64,000 nt of DNA from Zarea fungicola (taxonomy: Eukaryota; Ascomycota; Sordariomycetes; Hypocreales; Cordycipitaceae). Numbering within the stretch: position 1 is the stretch's first letter; each line of letters opens with the position of its first letter. The notes under the pieces are model-generated. The model searched no databases and was not told the origin of the DNA. It was given only the letters and a program-made list of their open reading frames with translations. Location of the stretch: the NCBI GenBank assembly GCA_900169235.1, contig FWCC01000025.1, positions 118,954-182,953 on the forward strand. The letters run 5' to 3'. Below, one piece after another: positions 11,010-22,362 of this stretch. The translations under genes and the position numbers were made by a program.

Positions 11010-14000
11010 ATGTGGTCGCCAGCATTGAGCAACGCAGTAGGGGCCCGGTCCGAGACAATATGTCATCCTGAAGAGGGTTCACGGCTCACTCAGGGATATC
11101 TCTCAAATAATGCCCAATTGGAGGCCCTTTTTCAGGGAATTTTGCGTTTTGGACCAGCTGCTTGGCTTCTTGTTGGCGCTCCGTTCCGCATTGCGACGCT
11201 GCAAGGAGCAAAGCTTGTCGTACTCCCGAATCGTCGACTCTACCTCAAGGCCGTAGGTCTCAACCGCGATACAAACAAAAGATTAGAGAAGAAATTGCTT
11301 ACCTTTACTTGCGTAGCTTATTGCTATCGCGATTTGCATCTTTCAGCTCATCAGCCTTATTGACGGATCATTGGAACACGTTCCATGGAAATTGCTGGTA
11401 CAGCATACACTTTTTGTGGTCGCCGACATGGCGGTCTGCATCCTCTCGTTTCTCGAGCACGGTCGAAATGTTGGGCCCTCTACACTCCTGACTACATATC
11501 TCTTCTTTACAATGTTTAGCGGTGTTATCAATGCAGGGTTGCAGTATGTAGCCTGGAATCTGTGCAGTATATGGGGTCTCCCTACCGCCATCTTTGCAAG
11601 TAGGATCGTGCTCTTCATCCTAGAGAGCCAGACGAAGCGTTCCATCCTCCGCGAACCTTTTAGTGAGCTCTCCTTAGAGGAAACCTCGGGGTTCTTCGGG
11701 GTTCTGTTCTTCTTGTGGGTAAACAAGGTGCTCAAGACGGGTTATTTCAGGGCTCTCTCACTCGCCGACATGCCGCCACTGGACAAGTCTCTCGATGCCA
11801 TGAAAGTACGCGAAGCTATGCAGCGAGAGTGGGATAAGAAAAGTACAAATACTCCATCTATATTTCAGTTTACAAACACCATGTGCTAACTAATCACAGA
11901 AAAGAATCGGGGTCGGCATGCTCTGATGCTGGCACTGTTGCAGTGCTCCTGGCGACCCAACATCTACGTCTTCATTCCTCGCCTCCTCTTCACCGTGCTG
12001 CGCTGCTGCCAACCTCTGCTCATCAGCCGTGCCATTAATTTCGTCAGCCAAGACCTTTCACCATTTGAGAATAGGAATGAAGCATTTTGCTTGATTCTAT
12101 TCACATTGGTCATATACACTGGCATGCCGGTACGTGCCAAACATTACAAACTCGGCCGAAAAATAAATCCATTTCCTGATTCTGAATTTCTTTTTAGGTG
12201 TGCAATGGTGCATACGCGCGTTTACTTGCCCGAGTGAACCTCGTGGAGCGCATGGCACTTGTCGGCGTTATCTACAACGATTGTCTAACAGTAAAAGATG
12301 GTGTTTTTGATGAATCCGCCGCTGTGACGCTCATGAGCAACGACGCAGATAGTGCGGCCGGCTGTTGGGATCTCTTCCATGACCTCTGGTCGCAGATTCT
12401 GGAAGTTTGCATTGGAATGTACATGCTGGCAACGGAATTGGGCTGGGTGTGCATCTTCCCAGTCCTTGTCGTCCTTTGTGAGTCTCATTGTCCTTGTCAC
12501 GTCCTGCCGAAGACAGCCCAAGCGACTCCCATTGACAGAGTCTGCTAATTACCCTCAATTTTTATTTGTTAATAGGCATTTCCTGGACCGTTGAGCACAT
12601 TACGGCAAATGTAGCTGATCGGCAAGTGGCGTTCAGCAGAGCGACGCAGCGTCGAATATCCAGCACAAAAGCCGTTCTCAACTCAATGAAGAATATCAAA
12701 ATGATGGGCCTAGTGGAAAGGATGGAGAGAAGGATACAGGGCACCAGAAATCAGGAGATTCAGAAATACGCTGCATTTTACCGACTTTTGCTGGCATATT
12801 TTATCAGCTGTGCGTGGTGCTGTCCTACAAGACGAGTTTTTGGTCGTTAATATACTAAAACTCTTTTGTAGCTGTCGCTCTGCACCTCTTTAGCCCTGCA
12901 ATTACCCTCATATTCTACGCCATACAGGCTCAGGTTCGTGGCGCCAAGTCTGTCGACACTGAAATGGTCTTTACCTCCGTTGCCATCATCGATATTATTG
13001 CATCACCGGCAAACAATCTCCTCGGGATTTTGCCTCAAATTGCTTCCATTCTGGCGTCATTTTCCCGGATTCAGATATTCCTCATGATCCCCACCCGCGA
13101 GGATAAACGAAAGTTTATTGAGGAAACATTCTCTGCCAGTGACCACGGTCCAGAGTCTACACCCACTGAGCAGACGGACAAGACGGTCGTTAGACTTGAC
13201 AACGCCAGCATCCGCCCAACCTCGACAGCGGATCTTGTATTGAAGGAAATTAGTACTTTCTGGAAAAGGGGTGATCTAGTCGTCATTTCTGGATCTGTCG
13301 GGACCGGAAAGACGAGTCTCGCCAAGTCATTGCTGGGTGAGCTTTCGCAGGAGTCTGGCAGCATCCAGACTGCGTACAAAACGGTGGCGTATTGCTCTCA
13401 AGTGGCCTGGTTGTTAAACGGTACTGTCAAGGAAGTTATATGTGGCCCACCAGGTGACCATCTGATATTTGATAAGTTCTGGTACAAGAGAATTGTGCAT
13501 GCGTGCGATCTTGAGGAAGAAGATCTCGCGCGGATGCCAAAGGGAGATCAAACTGTGGTTGGTAGCCGCGGAATCACCCTCTCTGGTGGGCAAAAGCAAC
13601 GAGTTGTACGTGCAAACCTTTTGTGTAACGAGATCTTTTGAATTAACCGTGGCTACTCTATAGGCCCTGGCACGAGCTATCTTCGCTCGTGAGGAACTAA
13701 TTATACTCGACGATACACTTTCCGCGCTGGACGCATCCACGCAGCGTCACGTTACGAACGGGCTCATGGGTCCAGACGGCTTGTTCAAGGAGCTTGGTAC
13801 CACGGTGGTACTCATCACACATACGAGTAAGGTATTCGACAGAAATTAGACCATTGAATAAGCTGACAGGTGTTCTGCAGCACAACATCTGCAGCTGGCC
13901 GACCACATCATCATTCTCGATGCTACAGGAGGTGTCGCTGAGCAGGGCACATGGAAGGACCTTCGCGCTATGAGCGGCTATGTTAGCAAGGTTGTATTGC

Positions 14001-16033
14001 GAGCTGACAACGAGCAAATCGAGCACAGAGCGCATGGTGGCATGGAAGCTCGCGACGAGATTCAGCAGGGACTCGAGTTGTCAGACGACTTGCAGCAAAT
14101 CACCCGCATGACAGGTGATGTTACGCTATATAGTACGCGCTTTCATTTACTAGACGAATCGTGCAGCTAACAAAAACCAGAATATTATTTCAACGCCATT
14201 GGTGTCCCTCGCCTGCTGCTTCTCATTGGCTCCTTGACAATCTACGCAGTGCTTGTAGGCACCATTCCTTACTGGCTTAAATGGATGGGGGAGAGCGGCG
14301 GCACGCATATGTGGTTCTACACGAGTGTATATTTCCTCCTCTCCATGGGCGCATTTTCATCCGTCGCAGCGGCTGTAGTGACGATATTCCTCGTCATCGC
14401 ACCACACTCAGGCCGCACCCTCCACAACCGACTCCTCCGCAGCGTCATGAATGCACCGCAGTCCTTCTTTGCGACGACCGACACGGGGATAACGCTCAAC
14501 CGCTTCAGCAGCGACATTAGAATGATTGACCGGTCGCTCCCCTTTGCCCTGTTTCAAGCCTTTCAAGCCGTCTTCTTGCTGCTGTCCCAGTGTGTGCTGC
14601 TGTGCATCGTCCAGCCCTTTATCATTGCCACGCTACCATGTACCGTCTTGGCCGTATACCTGATTCAAAAGGTATACCTGGCCACATCACGGCAGCTGCG
14701 CGCTATTGATCTGGAGGCTCGCGCTCTTGTGAATGGCAGTTTTCTGGAGACGCTGGAGGGTGTGGCGACGATTCGCGCATTTGGCTGGCAGCAGGCATTC
14801 AGTGAGAACAATGCGCGGAAGCTGGATCTGTCGCTGCGCCCAGACTACATGCTCACATGCGTGCAGCGCTGGTTGGACTTGGTTTTGGACCTCATCGTGC
14901 CCGGCCTCGCGATTTGCATCATTGGCCTCGGCGTCGCTCTCAAAGGCACCACGACGGGTGGGCAGATTGGGCTCGCTCTCACTGTGGTCCTGAAAGTCAA
15001 TGGGTACATTCTCCGGCTGGTCAGCGCGTGGACGAGGCTCGAGACGTCCCTGGGGGCCGTATCGCGCGTACGTGCCTTTGAACAGGCTGTCCAGCCAGAG
15101 GAGGAACCGGGCCGGCACTCGCAGCCGCCGCCCGCGTGGCCTGACGGCGGCGCCATCGAGTTTGCCAACGTGTCCGCGAGCTACACGGATTCCGTACTTG
15201 CGCTCGATGGCGTGACTTTGGCTATTGCGCCGGGAACCAAGGTCGGCGTCGTAGGGCGCACGGGTAGCAGCAAGTCGTCTCTGCTGCTCAGTGTGCTGCG
15301 TCTGGTCGAGCTGCAAGGGCCTGGCACGGTGCGCATTGACGGGTTGGATCTTTGCGACTTGTCGCGGAATGCTGTTCGCTCGCGCATCATTACGGTGCCT
15401 CAGGACCCGATGCTTGTCAAGACGGATACGGTTCGGCAGAACCTGGACATTGCAGGCGCAGATTTGTCAGACGAGGAGATGGTTCGTGTTCTTGAGCGTG
15501 TTGGCCTGTGGCAGGTGCTGCTCGCTCGCAGAGACAGAGGGAACGACGGTGAGATTTCTTCCGTGATTTTGTATGACGGCATACAGAAACAATCACCGCC
15601 CCCTCTAGACGCAGTTGATGAAGGTTATGATGTGGATCGGCTGTCCTGCGACGATTTCGTAAACGTACCGGCGTCGGCGATTCTTGACCTGTCCATGGAA
15701 TCGGTGCCGCTCTCCCAGGGCCAGGAGCAACTCTTCTCGCTCGCACGGGCCCTGCTGATGCGCCGTTTACGGGGTCGTGTGGTGCTCCTTGATGAGGCGA
15801 CGAGCAGTGTCGACGCCGAGACGGACAGGCTGATGCAGAAGATTGTACGTGAAGAGTTTAGGGAGCATACCGTCATCACGGTTGCGCATCGATTGGATAC
15901 CATCATGGACAGCGATGTAGTGCTGGCCATGCATGGTGGGAAGCTGGTAGAGGCTGGATCACCGTCTGAGCTGGCGGCAAGGGAAGGAGGAGTATTTCGG
16001 GCGTTGCTCATGGGGAAGAAGCTAGAGTTGTAA
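11010..16033 (+). CDS. ABCC-type full-size ABC transporter (MRP family)
   Basis: Nine exons keep phase: 11010-11252, 11317-11842, 11900-12129, 12198-12477, 12576-12809, 12872-13605, 13664-13826, 13881-14132 and 14181-16033, giving about 1504 aa. An N-terminal hydrophobic TMD0-like region precedes TMD1-NBD1-TMD2-NBD2. NBD1 has Walker A GSVGTGKTS (645-653), signature LSGGQ (741-745) and Walker B ending ILDD. NBD2 has signature LSQGQ (1398-1402), Walker B LLDEA and the H-loop AHR. This is the fungal multidrug/toxin-exporting ABCC layout, at the plasma or vacuolar membrane. NBD1 lacks the catalytic Glu, as is usual for ABCC. Unusually, the NBD2 Walker A reads GRTGSSKS, with Ser1251 for the last conserved Gly. 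The ATG at 11010 is the first in frame; an upstream GTG was ignored. The substrate is unknown. Confidence 0.9.
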
Positions 16034-17697
16034 ACGACGGGTGTGGTTCTTTTTCGAATGTTTCAAAAGAGAAAAGTAGAAAAGTAGAAAGAAATTGTTG
16101 AAAAGCAGGTTGAATAGATATGAAATCTATAATGATCTCATTACATTCAAGCTGCTTGTATATTCGTAATGTCAGTCGGCAGCCATCTCTTTATGCTTTT
16201 AATTGAGTGAGGGTCCAATAGAATACTGTGCTAACTTTTGCAATAGGCCTGCATTATTAGCTGCTGGAGGCACGGTACTACGGCTACGGCTATTAAGATG
16301 ATTTAAGTGGTGGTTGAGGATGACGGGATCATCGATCAGCTAGACCGTTGGGAGAGCCCGGGAGGGATCTTATGGAATACTTTCGACTTTTCTCCTCCTA
16401 CGACCTAAATACTACCCCAAGTAAAAGTTCAGGGGCGAAAAACAGGAGTTTTGGGCAGAGAACATACGTCTTGTAGGCATGCTAAAGACATCCAATGTAG
16501 AGGCATGAAGCAGAGATGTCGGGCCAACAACCAAGGTCATGGGATGCATGTCCATATGTAGCAGCCTGTGCCTTGCCATGGGAGGGCAGATGCCAGTAAT
16601 GACATAAAGATGCGAGGACATCCAAGAGAAACATGGCATGGCGGTCTTTCTGAATGGTCAAATTCTCTCGCATAGTACACTTTCGTATTTCAGCGCTCGT
16701 CGCAGTGTACAGGGCAGCAGGAAGTTACGTTACAGCAGCCGCCTCTCTTACTACCTACCTAACGAACAAAGCTAGATACTCGTTGCGACTTTATTCTTTC
16801 CCATCTTCATTTATTTATTAGCTGCAGAAAGCTGCATTTAAATTAAAAATTAGCACCGGGGCGGACTCGTATCTCAAGGTACGGTTAGTGGGAGAGGCGT
16901 CGCACGACGCATGTCGACCCGCTGAAGCAGGGCGGAAGCAGGGCAGTGGCTTTACATTTCAGTGGGCTTGGCCGTCTTGCTTCCAGTGGCTTCAGTGGCT
17001 TCAGCCGCCCCCACAGGTTCAAGTTTGCCTGCGGTCCTATTCGGGAAGGTCACTAGGCCGGTACCTAGGTATCTTGGGCCTTTTGTCTTCAGGCCACCAG
17101 CAGGCAGCGGCCAGCATCTCTCTGAGGTACTAATGCATTAAAGAGTATTATAATCAGGAAACTGCTAGTATTCCGGTGTAGAGGAAAATGCCACCCGTCT
17201 CACTGGCCTGTCGGTACCTGTAATTGGCCAGGTTAGCAGTAGTCTGGCGCAGTCTTGGACGGCCTACGTGTGGGTGTAGGCCGACCCACAGCGCTCACTG
17301 CCTTTTGGTGGCGCCAAGATGCTGACGCTGCGTCCCGTCTCTGCAAGTGCCACGACACCTTTAACGACCCTGCCTATCCATCAATTACTGATCACATTCT
17401 TCTGGACCCAGCCTGCAAAATCTCCAAACGGCTTGGGGCGACCTTTCTTCTTGACATCTCTTCAATCTCGTACCGACTCTGCGTTTAGCCAATCCGCACT
17501 TGCTTCCACGCGCACCTCATCTTGACACGCGGCCATCGGGCAAGCCAGTGCTGAGTGCCCGCGCCTCTCCCCCCTACAGCCGGCCAGCCTTTTCCATACA
17601 GCCAATACAACTCCGAATTTCAATGTGGTAGACCCTGCAAGACCGCTCCTCTTCTTCCGCGTCTCCCACCGCTCGCTGTGTGAACCCAATCGCCACC
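16034..17697. other. Intergenic region upstream of kexin
   Basis: No gene is recognised. From about 17330 to 17697 the strand is C- and T-rich with few purine blocks, consistent with the promoter and 5' leader of the highly conserved downstream gene, whose start sits in CGCCACCATGA. Confidence 0.5.
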
Positions 17698-20295
17698 ATG
17701 AAGGCTGCCGCTCTCCTAGGTCTCGTCGGCCTCGCCGCTGTTTCCACGGCGCAGGTGTCTCGTGACTACGAAAACAACGACTATTACGTCCTAGAGCTGG
17801 ATAACGGAGTCCAGCCAGACCATGTCGCCGACCGCCTCGGCTTACGGCACGAGGGCCGTCTCGGCGATCTCGATAACCACTACATCTTCCGCTCCCCTAA
17901 ATACGACCACGACGTCGTCAAGAGACAGCTCCTCGATCGACGCAGACGCAAACGCGATGGCTCTTCTGCCCACGATGTCCTCGACACTGTGCGCCTCGCA
18001 CGAAAGCAAAAACCCCGATCCATGTTGCAAAAGCGCATTGTGCCTCCGCCCTTGCCTGGTGGCATTGGCCCGCGCCTGGGCTCCGACGCCAACAAGCCAC
18101 ATCCCGAAGCCCTGAACAAGCAAAAGAACGTCATGCAGCTGCTCTCCATCCACGACCCGACGTTTGCGGGACAGTGGCATCTCTTCAACCCTGTACAGCT
18201 CGGCCACGACGTCAATGTCACTGGCGTCTGGATTGACGGCGTCACTGGCAAGAACGCGACTGTCGCCATTGTCGACGACGGCGTTGACATGCACAGCATG
18301 GATCTCAAGGACAACTATTTCGCCGAGGGATCTTGGGACTTCAACGAAAACATTGCCGAGCCCTCGCCAAAACAGCCTGAAGACGGCCACGGCACCCGAT
18401 GTGCCGGTGAGGTCAGCGCCGTCCGCAACGATGTCTGTGGTGTTGGCGTTGCCTACGACTCCAAGGTTGCTGGCATTCGTATTCTCGGCAAGCCCATCAG
18501 CGACATGGACGAAGCCGACGCCATGATTTACAAGTACCAAGATAACCAAATCTACTCCTGCTCCTGGGGCCCGCCCGATGACGGCCGCTCCATGGAGGCC
18601 CCTGGCGTTCTAATCAAGCGCGCCATGCTCAAGGGCATTCAGAACGGCCGAGGAGGACTCGGATCCATCTACGTCTTTGCGTCCGGCAACGGCGCTGCCG
18701 CCGAAGACAACTGCAACTTTGATGGCTACACCAACTCCATCTACAGCATCACCGTCGGCGCCGTCGACCGCGAGGGCAACCACCCGTACTATTCCGAGCA
18801 CTGTTCTGCCCAGCTTGTCGTAACCTACAGCAGCGGCAGCGGCGATAATATTCACACCACAGATGTTGGCGTCAACAAGTGCACAGAGAACCACGGAGGT
18901 ACCTCTGCGGCGGCACCCCTTGCTGCTGGCATCTTTGCCCTCGTCATGGAGGTGCGCCCCGATTTGACTTGGAGAGATCTCCAGTACATTGCGCTGGAAA
19001 CCGCCATCAAGGTGGACGACCCTCATGCCGATTGGATTAAGACTGCTGTTGGCAAGCACTTTTCGCACACCTTTGGCTACGGCAAGATTGATAGCTACGC
19101 CATGGTCCAAATGGCCAAGACATGGCCCAAGGTCAAGCCGCAGGCCTGGTACTTTTCTCCTTGGATCCATGTCAAGACTGATATTCCCCAGTCAGACCAG
19201 GGTCTTACCTCTACCTTTGAAGTCACCGATGCTATGCTCAAAGCGGCCAACCTCGGCCGTGTAGAGCACGTCACAGTCACAATGAATGTCGAGCATACCC
19301 GCCGCGGCGATTTAAGCGCGGACCTCATTAGCCCTGACGGCGTAGTCAGCCACATTGCTACAACACGCAAGCTCGATAACCATGCCGGCGGTTATGTCGA
19401 CTGGACATTTATGAGCGTCGCGCACTGGGGCGAGCGCGGCGTCGGCAAATGGACTGTCATTGTCAGGGACAGCAACGTCAATGAGCACAGTGGCAAGTTT
19501 GTCGACTGGCATTTGAAGCTCTGGGGTGAATCCATTGACGCCGACAAGGCAACACTTCTTCCTCTGCCCACCGAGGAGGACGACAACGATCACGACAAGA
19601 TTGAGACTGTCAGCATCCCCGCCGCGACTACATCCCTCGGCCCCGCGCCCACACAGGACACCACCCACACAGACGAAGTGCCCGACGACCACATCCACCG
19701 TCCTACCAAGCCTGTGGGCGAGGCCCCGACAACCACCACCCCCACTAACAACAACGAGACGCCCGCCAGCTCGCCGGTGGACAAGGAGCCCGCCACGAGC
19801 AGCGGCACTCCGTCGTCGAACTGGATCTCGTGGCTTCCTTCCTTTGGCGCCTCGAAAACGGCCCAGATCTGGATCTACGGCGCCGCCGGTCTGATTGCCG
19901 CCTTTGGCATCGGCCTCGGCATCTTCTTCTACATTGCCCGCCGTCGTCGTCTGCGCAACGATTCTCGCAGCAACTACGAGTTTGAGCTCATTGACGAGGA
20001 AGGCGGCCATGGCGGGGGCCGCGGCGAGAATGGTGTGGAAAAGGGTCTCGTGAGCGGGAAATCGGGCCGCCGCACTCGGGGTGGTGAATTGTACGATGCG
20101 TTTGCGGATGGGAGCTCCGAGGAGGACGAGTCGGATGCGGATGAGTTTGACGCGTATCGGGACCGTTCGGCGGAGAGGCTGGCGGGCGTGGAGCGCCATG
20201 ATGAACACGAGGATGAACAGCAGCATGTCATTGGCGATGAGAGTGATGATGAGGAGGATGAAAAGACGGCACAGGGTCGCAGTCTGACAAAGTAA
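17698..20295 (+). CDS. kexB: Kexin, subtilisin-like processing protease of the Golgi
   Basis: An uninterrupted 865-aa frame. The start is the ATG at 17698, with a strong CGCCACC context and a signal peptide; the longer frame opens only with GTG. A propeptide with basic sites (RRRRKRD, LQKR) precedes the S8 catalytic domain, with Asp193 (VDDGVD), His231 (GHGTRC) and Ser403 (GGTSAAAP). A P domain follows, then a Thr/Pro-rich stalk, one membrane segment (IWIYGAAGLIAAFGIGLGIF) and an acidic cytosolic tail with a YEFELI tyrosine motif likely to serve Golgi retrieval. Kexin cleaves after Lys-Arg in secreted proproteins and so serves the wall and secreted proteins. The 3' end converges on sorting nexin 4. 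Confidence 0.97.
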   Translation: MKAAALLGLVGLAAVSTAQVSRDYENNDYYVLELDNGVQPDHVADRLGLRHEGRLGDLDNHYIFRSPKYDHDVVKRQLLDRRRRKRDGSSAHDVLDTVRLARKQKPRSMLQKRIVPPPLPGGIGPRLGSDANKPHPEALNKQKNVMQLLSIHDPTFAGQWHLFNPVQLGHDVNVTGVWIDGVTGKNATVAIVDDGVDMHSMDLKDNYFAEGSWDFNENIAEPSPKQPEDGHGTRCAGEVSAVRNDVCGVGVAYDSKVAGIRILGKPISDMDEADAMIYKYQDNQIYSCSWGPPDDGRSMEAPGVLIKRAMLKGIQNGRGGLGSIYVFASGNGAAAEDNCNFDGYTNSIYSITVGAVDREGNHPYYSEHCSAQLVVTYSSGSGDNIHTTDVGVNKCTENHGGTSAAAPLAAGIFALVMEVRPDLTWRDLQYIALETAIKVDDPHADWIKTAVGKHFSHTFGYGKIDSYAMVQMAKTWPKVKPQAWYFSPWIHVKTDIPQSDQGLTSTFEVTDAMLKAANLGRVEHVTVTMNVEHTRRGDLSADLISPDGVVSHIATTRKLDNHAGGYVDWTFMSVAHWGERGVGKWTVIVRDSNVNEHSGKFVDWHLKLWGESIDADKATLLPLPTEEDDNDHDKIETVSIPAATTSLGPAPTQDTTHTDEVPDDHIHRPTKPVGEAPTTTTPTNNNETPASSPVDKEPATSSGTPSSNWISWLPSFGASKTAQIWIYGAAGLIAAFGIGLGIFFYIARRRRLRNDSRSNYEFELIDEEGGHGGGRGENGVEKGLVSGKSGRRTRGGELYDAFADGSSEEDESDADEFDAYRDRSAERLAGVERHDEHEDEQQHVIGDESDDEEDEKTAQGRSLTK

Positions 20296-20892
20296 AGGAG
20301 AGCAAAACATGAGCAAGACATGAGTGGGACAAAAATGATTGTTTTGTAGCATTGACAAGAAAAACCTATAGATGAACTTTTCTTTTCTGCGGGGTGTTTT
20401 TTCTTTTTGGTCGTCTGTTTGTATATATTTCATTTTTAGTATCGTCATTTGCTTGTACTGCATCGTTTGATATATTCTTATTACATGAAAGGGTGAATGA
20501 GAGGAAGTCTTGAGTAAAGATTCGTGGAGACAATATACAAAGCATTTTCCTCGTCATTAGATAAACAATGGACGCCATTTATCTGCGCTTGTAATTTTTG
20601 CCCAGGTCAACTGCGAGGAGAGTATTCTTCGACTTCACCCGTATTTATTTATTGCTATACTTCCTATACTCAACGCCAGAATTATATTTTTAAAAAAAAA
20701 CGAAGCAATTAGAGATTTTTGCAGGCCGTGAGAAAATAGAATAAAACGTGACAACAGGACAAGGGATTTCTCTTTATATACAATATGGGAGCGCTGCACA
20801 TTGCACCTCACAACAGAAAGGCATAGCTGCTCTTTTTTTTCCTTGTAGGACCAATTCCTCTTGGACCATTTCCTCACCAATTCCTCTCACCA
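20296..20892. other. Convergent 3' intergenic region
   Basis: This holds the 3' flanks of kexin and the sorting nexin gene. It is AT-rich with short A runs and no additional gene. Confidence 0.6.
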
Positions 20893-22362
20893 TTATGCAG
20901 CCACGATGCCCTCCTTCTCCATCTCCTGCACGTACGTCTCCCACGTCTCAATCACGGAACCGTAGAAGCCGACATGGGCGTCGGCCAGCCCGGCCAGCTG
21001 GCTCTTCATCTCGATGCGCTTGATGCGCTCAAAGTCGGCCGTCTCGCGGACGACCTCGTCGTCAAACATGTCGCTGGTGCGGCGGGCATTCTCCACCTCG
21101 TGGGTGAGCTCCTCGACGCGCATCTCCAGCTTGCGGGTGCGCTCGCGGCGGGCCTGCTCGTGGTCGACGCCGCGGACGTCCTCGAGCTTGCTGCGGAAGA
21201 AGCCGCCCGCGCCGGACCCGGCGTGGCCGGACTGGAGCTGGTCGCGCTCGAGCGTCGACTTGTTGAGGTACTCGGTGAGCTGCTCAAAGTCGAGCTGCTT
21301 CTGCTCGCGGGCGCGGAGGAGGTTCTTGAGGGCAAACGAGTAGGCCTGCAGGTCGCGCAGGGAGCCGAGGTAGTCCTGGTCCGTGACGTCGCGGAGGGTG
21401 CGCAGACTGGCGGCCGTGTCCTCGATGGAGACGGCAAAGGCGTGGGCGGCGGGCTCGACGCCGGGCTCGAGGGTGATGAGCTTCTGGAACTGCTCGGCGA
21501 GGTCGTGCATGTCTGTCTCGAGGTCCGACTCGCGGCGGACGACGCGGGCGACGACCTTTTCAATGTGGTTGAGGTCCTCGTCGAGCTTGTCGCTCCGGTC
21601 CTTGACCTCGATGAAGCGCTTGTCCGGGCGGTGCACCTTGGTGAAGGCATTGATAAAGGTATCGGCAAAGTTGTCAAAGACGCCCGAGGAGCCGTTGGGG
21701 TCGCTCTGGACGCTGGCGCGCGAGGCCTTGCTGCGGACCGTGGCGTTCCAGTCGGGGCTCTCGAGGAAGTTGTGCAGGATGGGGGCGCGGCGGAGGACGG
21801 GGTGCAGGGAGAGGCGGACGAGGAAGCGCTGGAGGGAGTGTGCGCGGCGCAGGGTAAAGTCGGTGCCGAAGCGGTCGCCGCGGACGTATTCCATTCGTTG
21901 CTTGTCGGGGAGGGGAGGCACTGCGGTGGCGGGGAAGTCGCGCATGAGCTGCTTGAAGAGAAAGACAAAGTCGGTAAATCGCCGTCTGACATTTGTGTCT
22001 TCTCTCTGGAAGGAGGGGAAGGTGGACTGAAGCATGAGTTAGTACAATGCATCAGCCTTTACATTCGGGCAGCTCGGTCAACGTACATGGGTGGTTATGA
22101 GGTAGGACACAAAGGCATCCTTGCTGCCGTCGTTTTCTTTAATTGGTGTTCCAACCGTGCAGTCGAGGATGTGGCCGTCGCCGAGAGCGTCGTCGGGCAA
22201 TGCGACCTTGCCCGTTGATGGCGGCACAGCACCGCCTGCGCCATCAGCCGTTTGCTGCGGCGGGCCGGCGCCGCCAGCTCCAGCTCCAGCTCCATCGGCG
22301 TTCTCGCTCCACGAGACGCTTGAGAAGTTATCCTGATCACGGTCGGATTCTGTTGATGCCAT
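20893..22362 (-). CDS. snx4: Sorting nexin 4 (Atg24-type PX-BAR protein)
   Basis: Exons 22362-22087 and 22026-20893 join in phase 0 across a 60-bp intron (donor GTACGT, acceptor CAG), giving 469 aa. A Gly/Ala/Pro-rich N-terminus containing SVSWSE leads into a PX domain: the RRRFTDFVFLFKQL core, PPLPDKQ and the R-x-x-x-L-x-x-F-L helix, which bind PI3P. The rest is helical and charged, ending in VIETWETYVQEME, fitting the BAR module of Snx4. In yeast, Snx4 recycles cargo from endosomes to the Golgi and serves selective autophagy. Length and order match fungal orthologues. A long antisense frame over this gene is a codon-bias shadow. Confidence 0.92.

Noticed and set aside
14687..15316. 209-codon minus-strand frame inside the ABC transporter
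   Set aside because: Shadow of the TMD2-NBD2 exon.
7526..16033. Secondary-metabolite cluster of methyltransferase plus ABC transporter
   Set aside because: No synthase, cyclase or prenyltransferase lies in the window and 2.6 kb of gene-free DNA separates the two genes.
19312..20463. 383-codon minus-strand frame opposite the kexin 3' half
   Set aside because: Shadow of the GC-rich kexin frame. Kexin has all catalytic residues, its P domain and tail.
20974..22218. 414-codon plus-strand frame antisense to sorting nexin 4
   Set aside because: It mirrors the codon bias of the real minus-strand gene, is rich in Val/Leu/Gly/Glu/Ala, has no domain and crosses the true intron.
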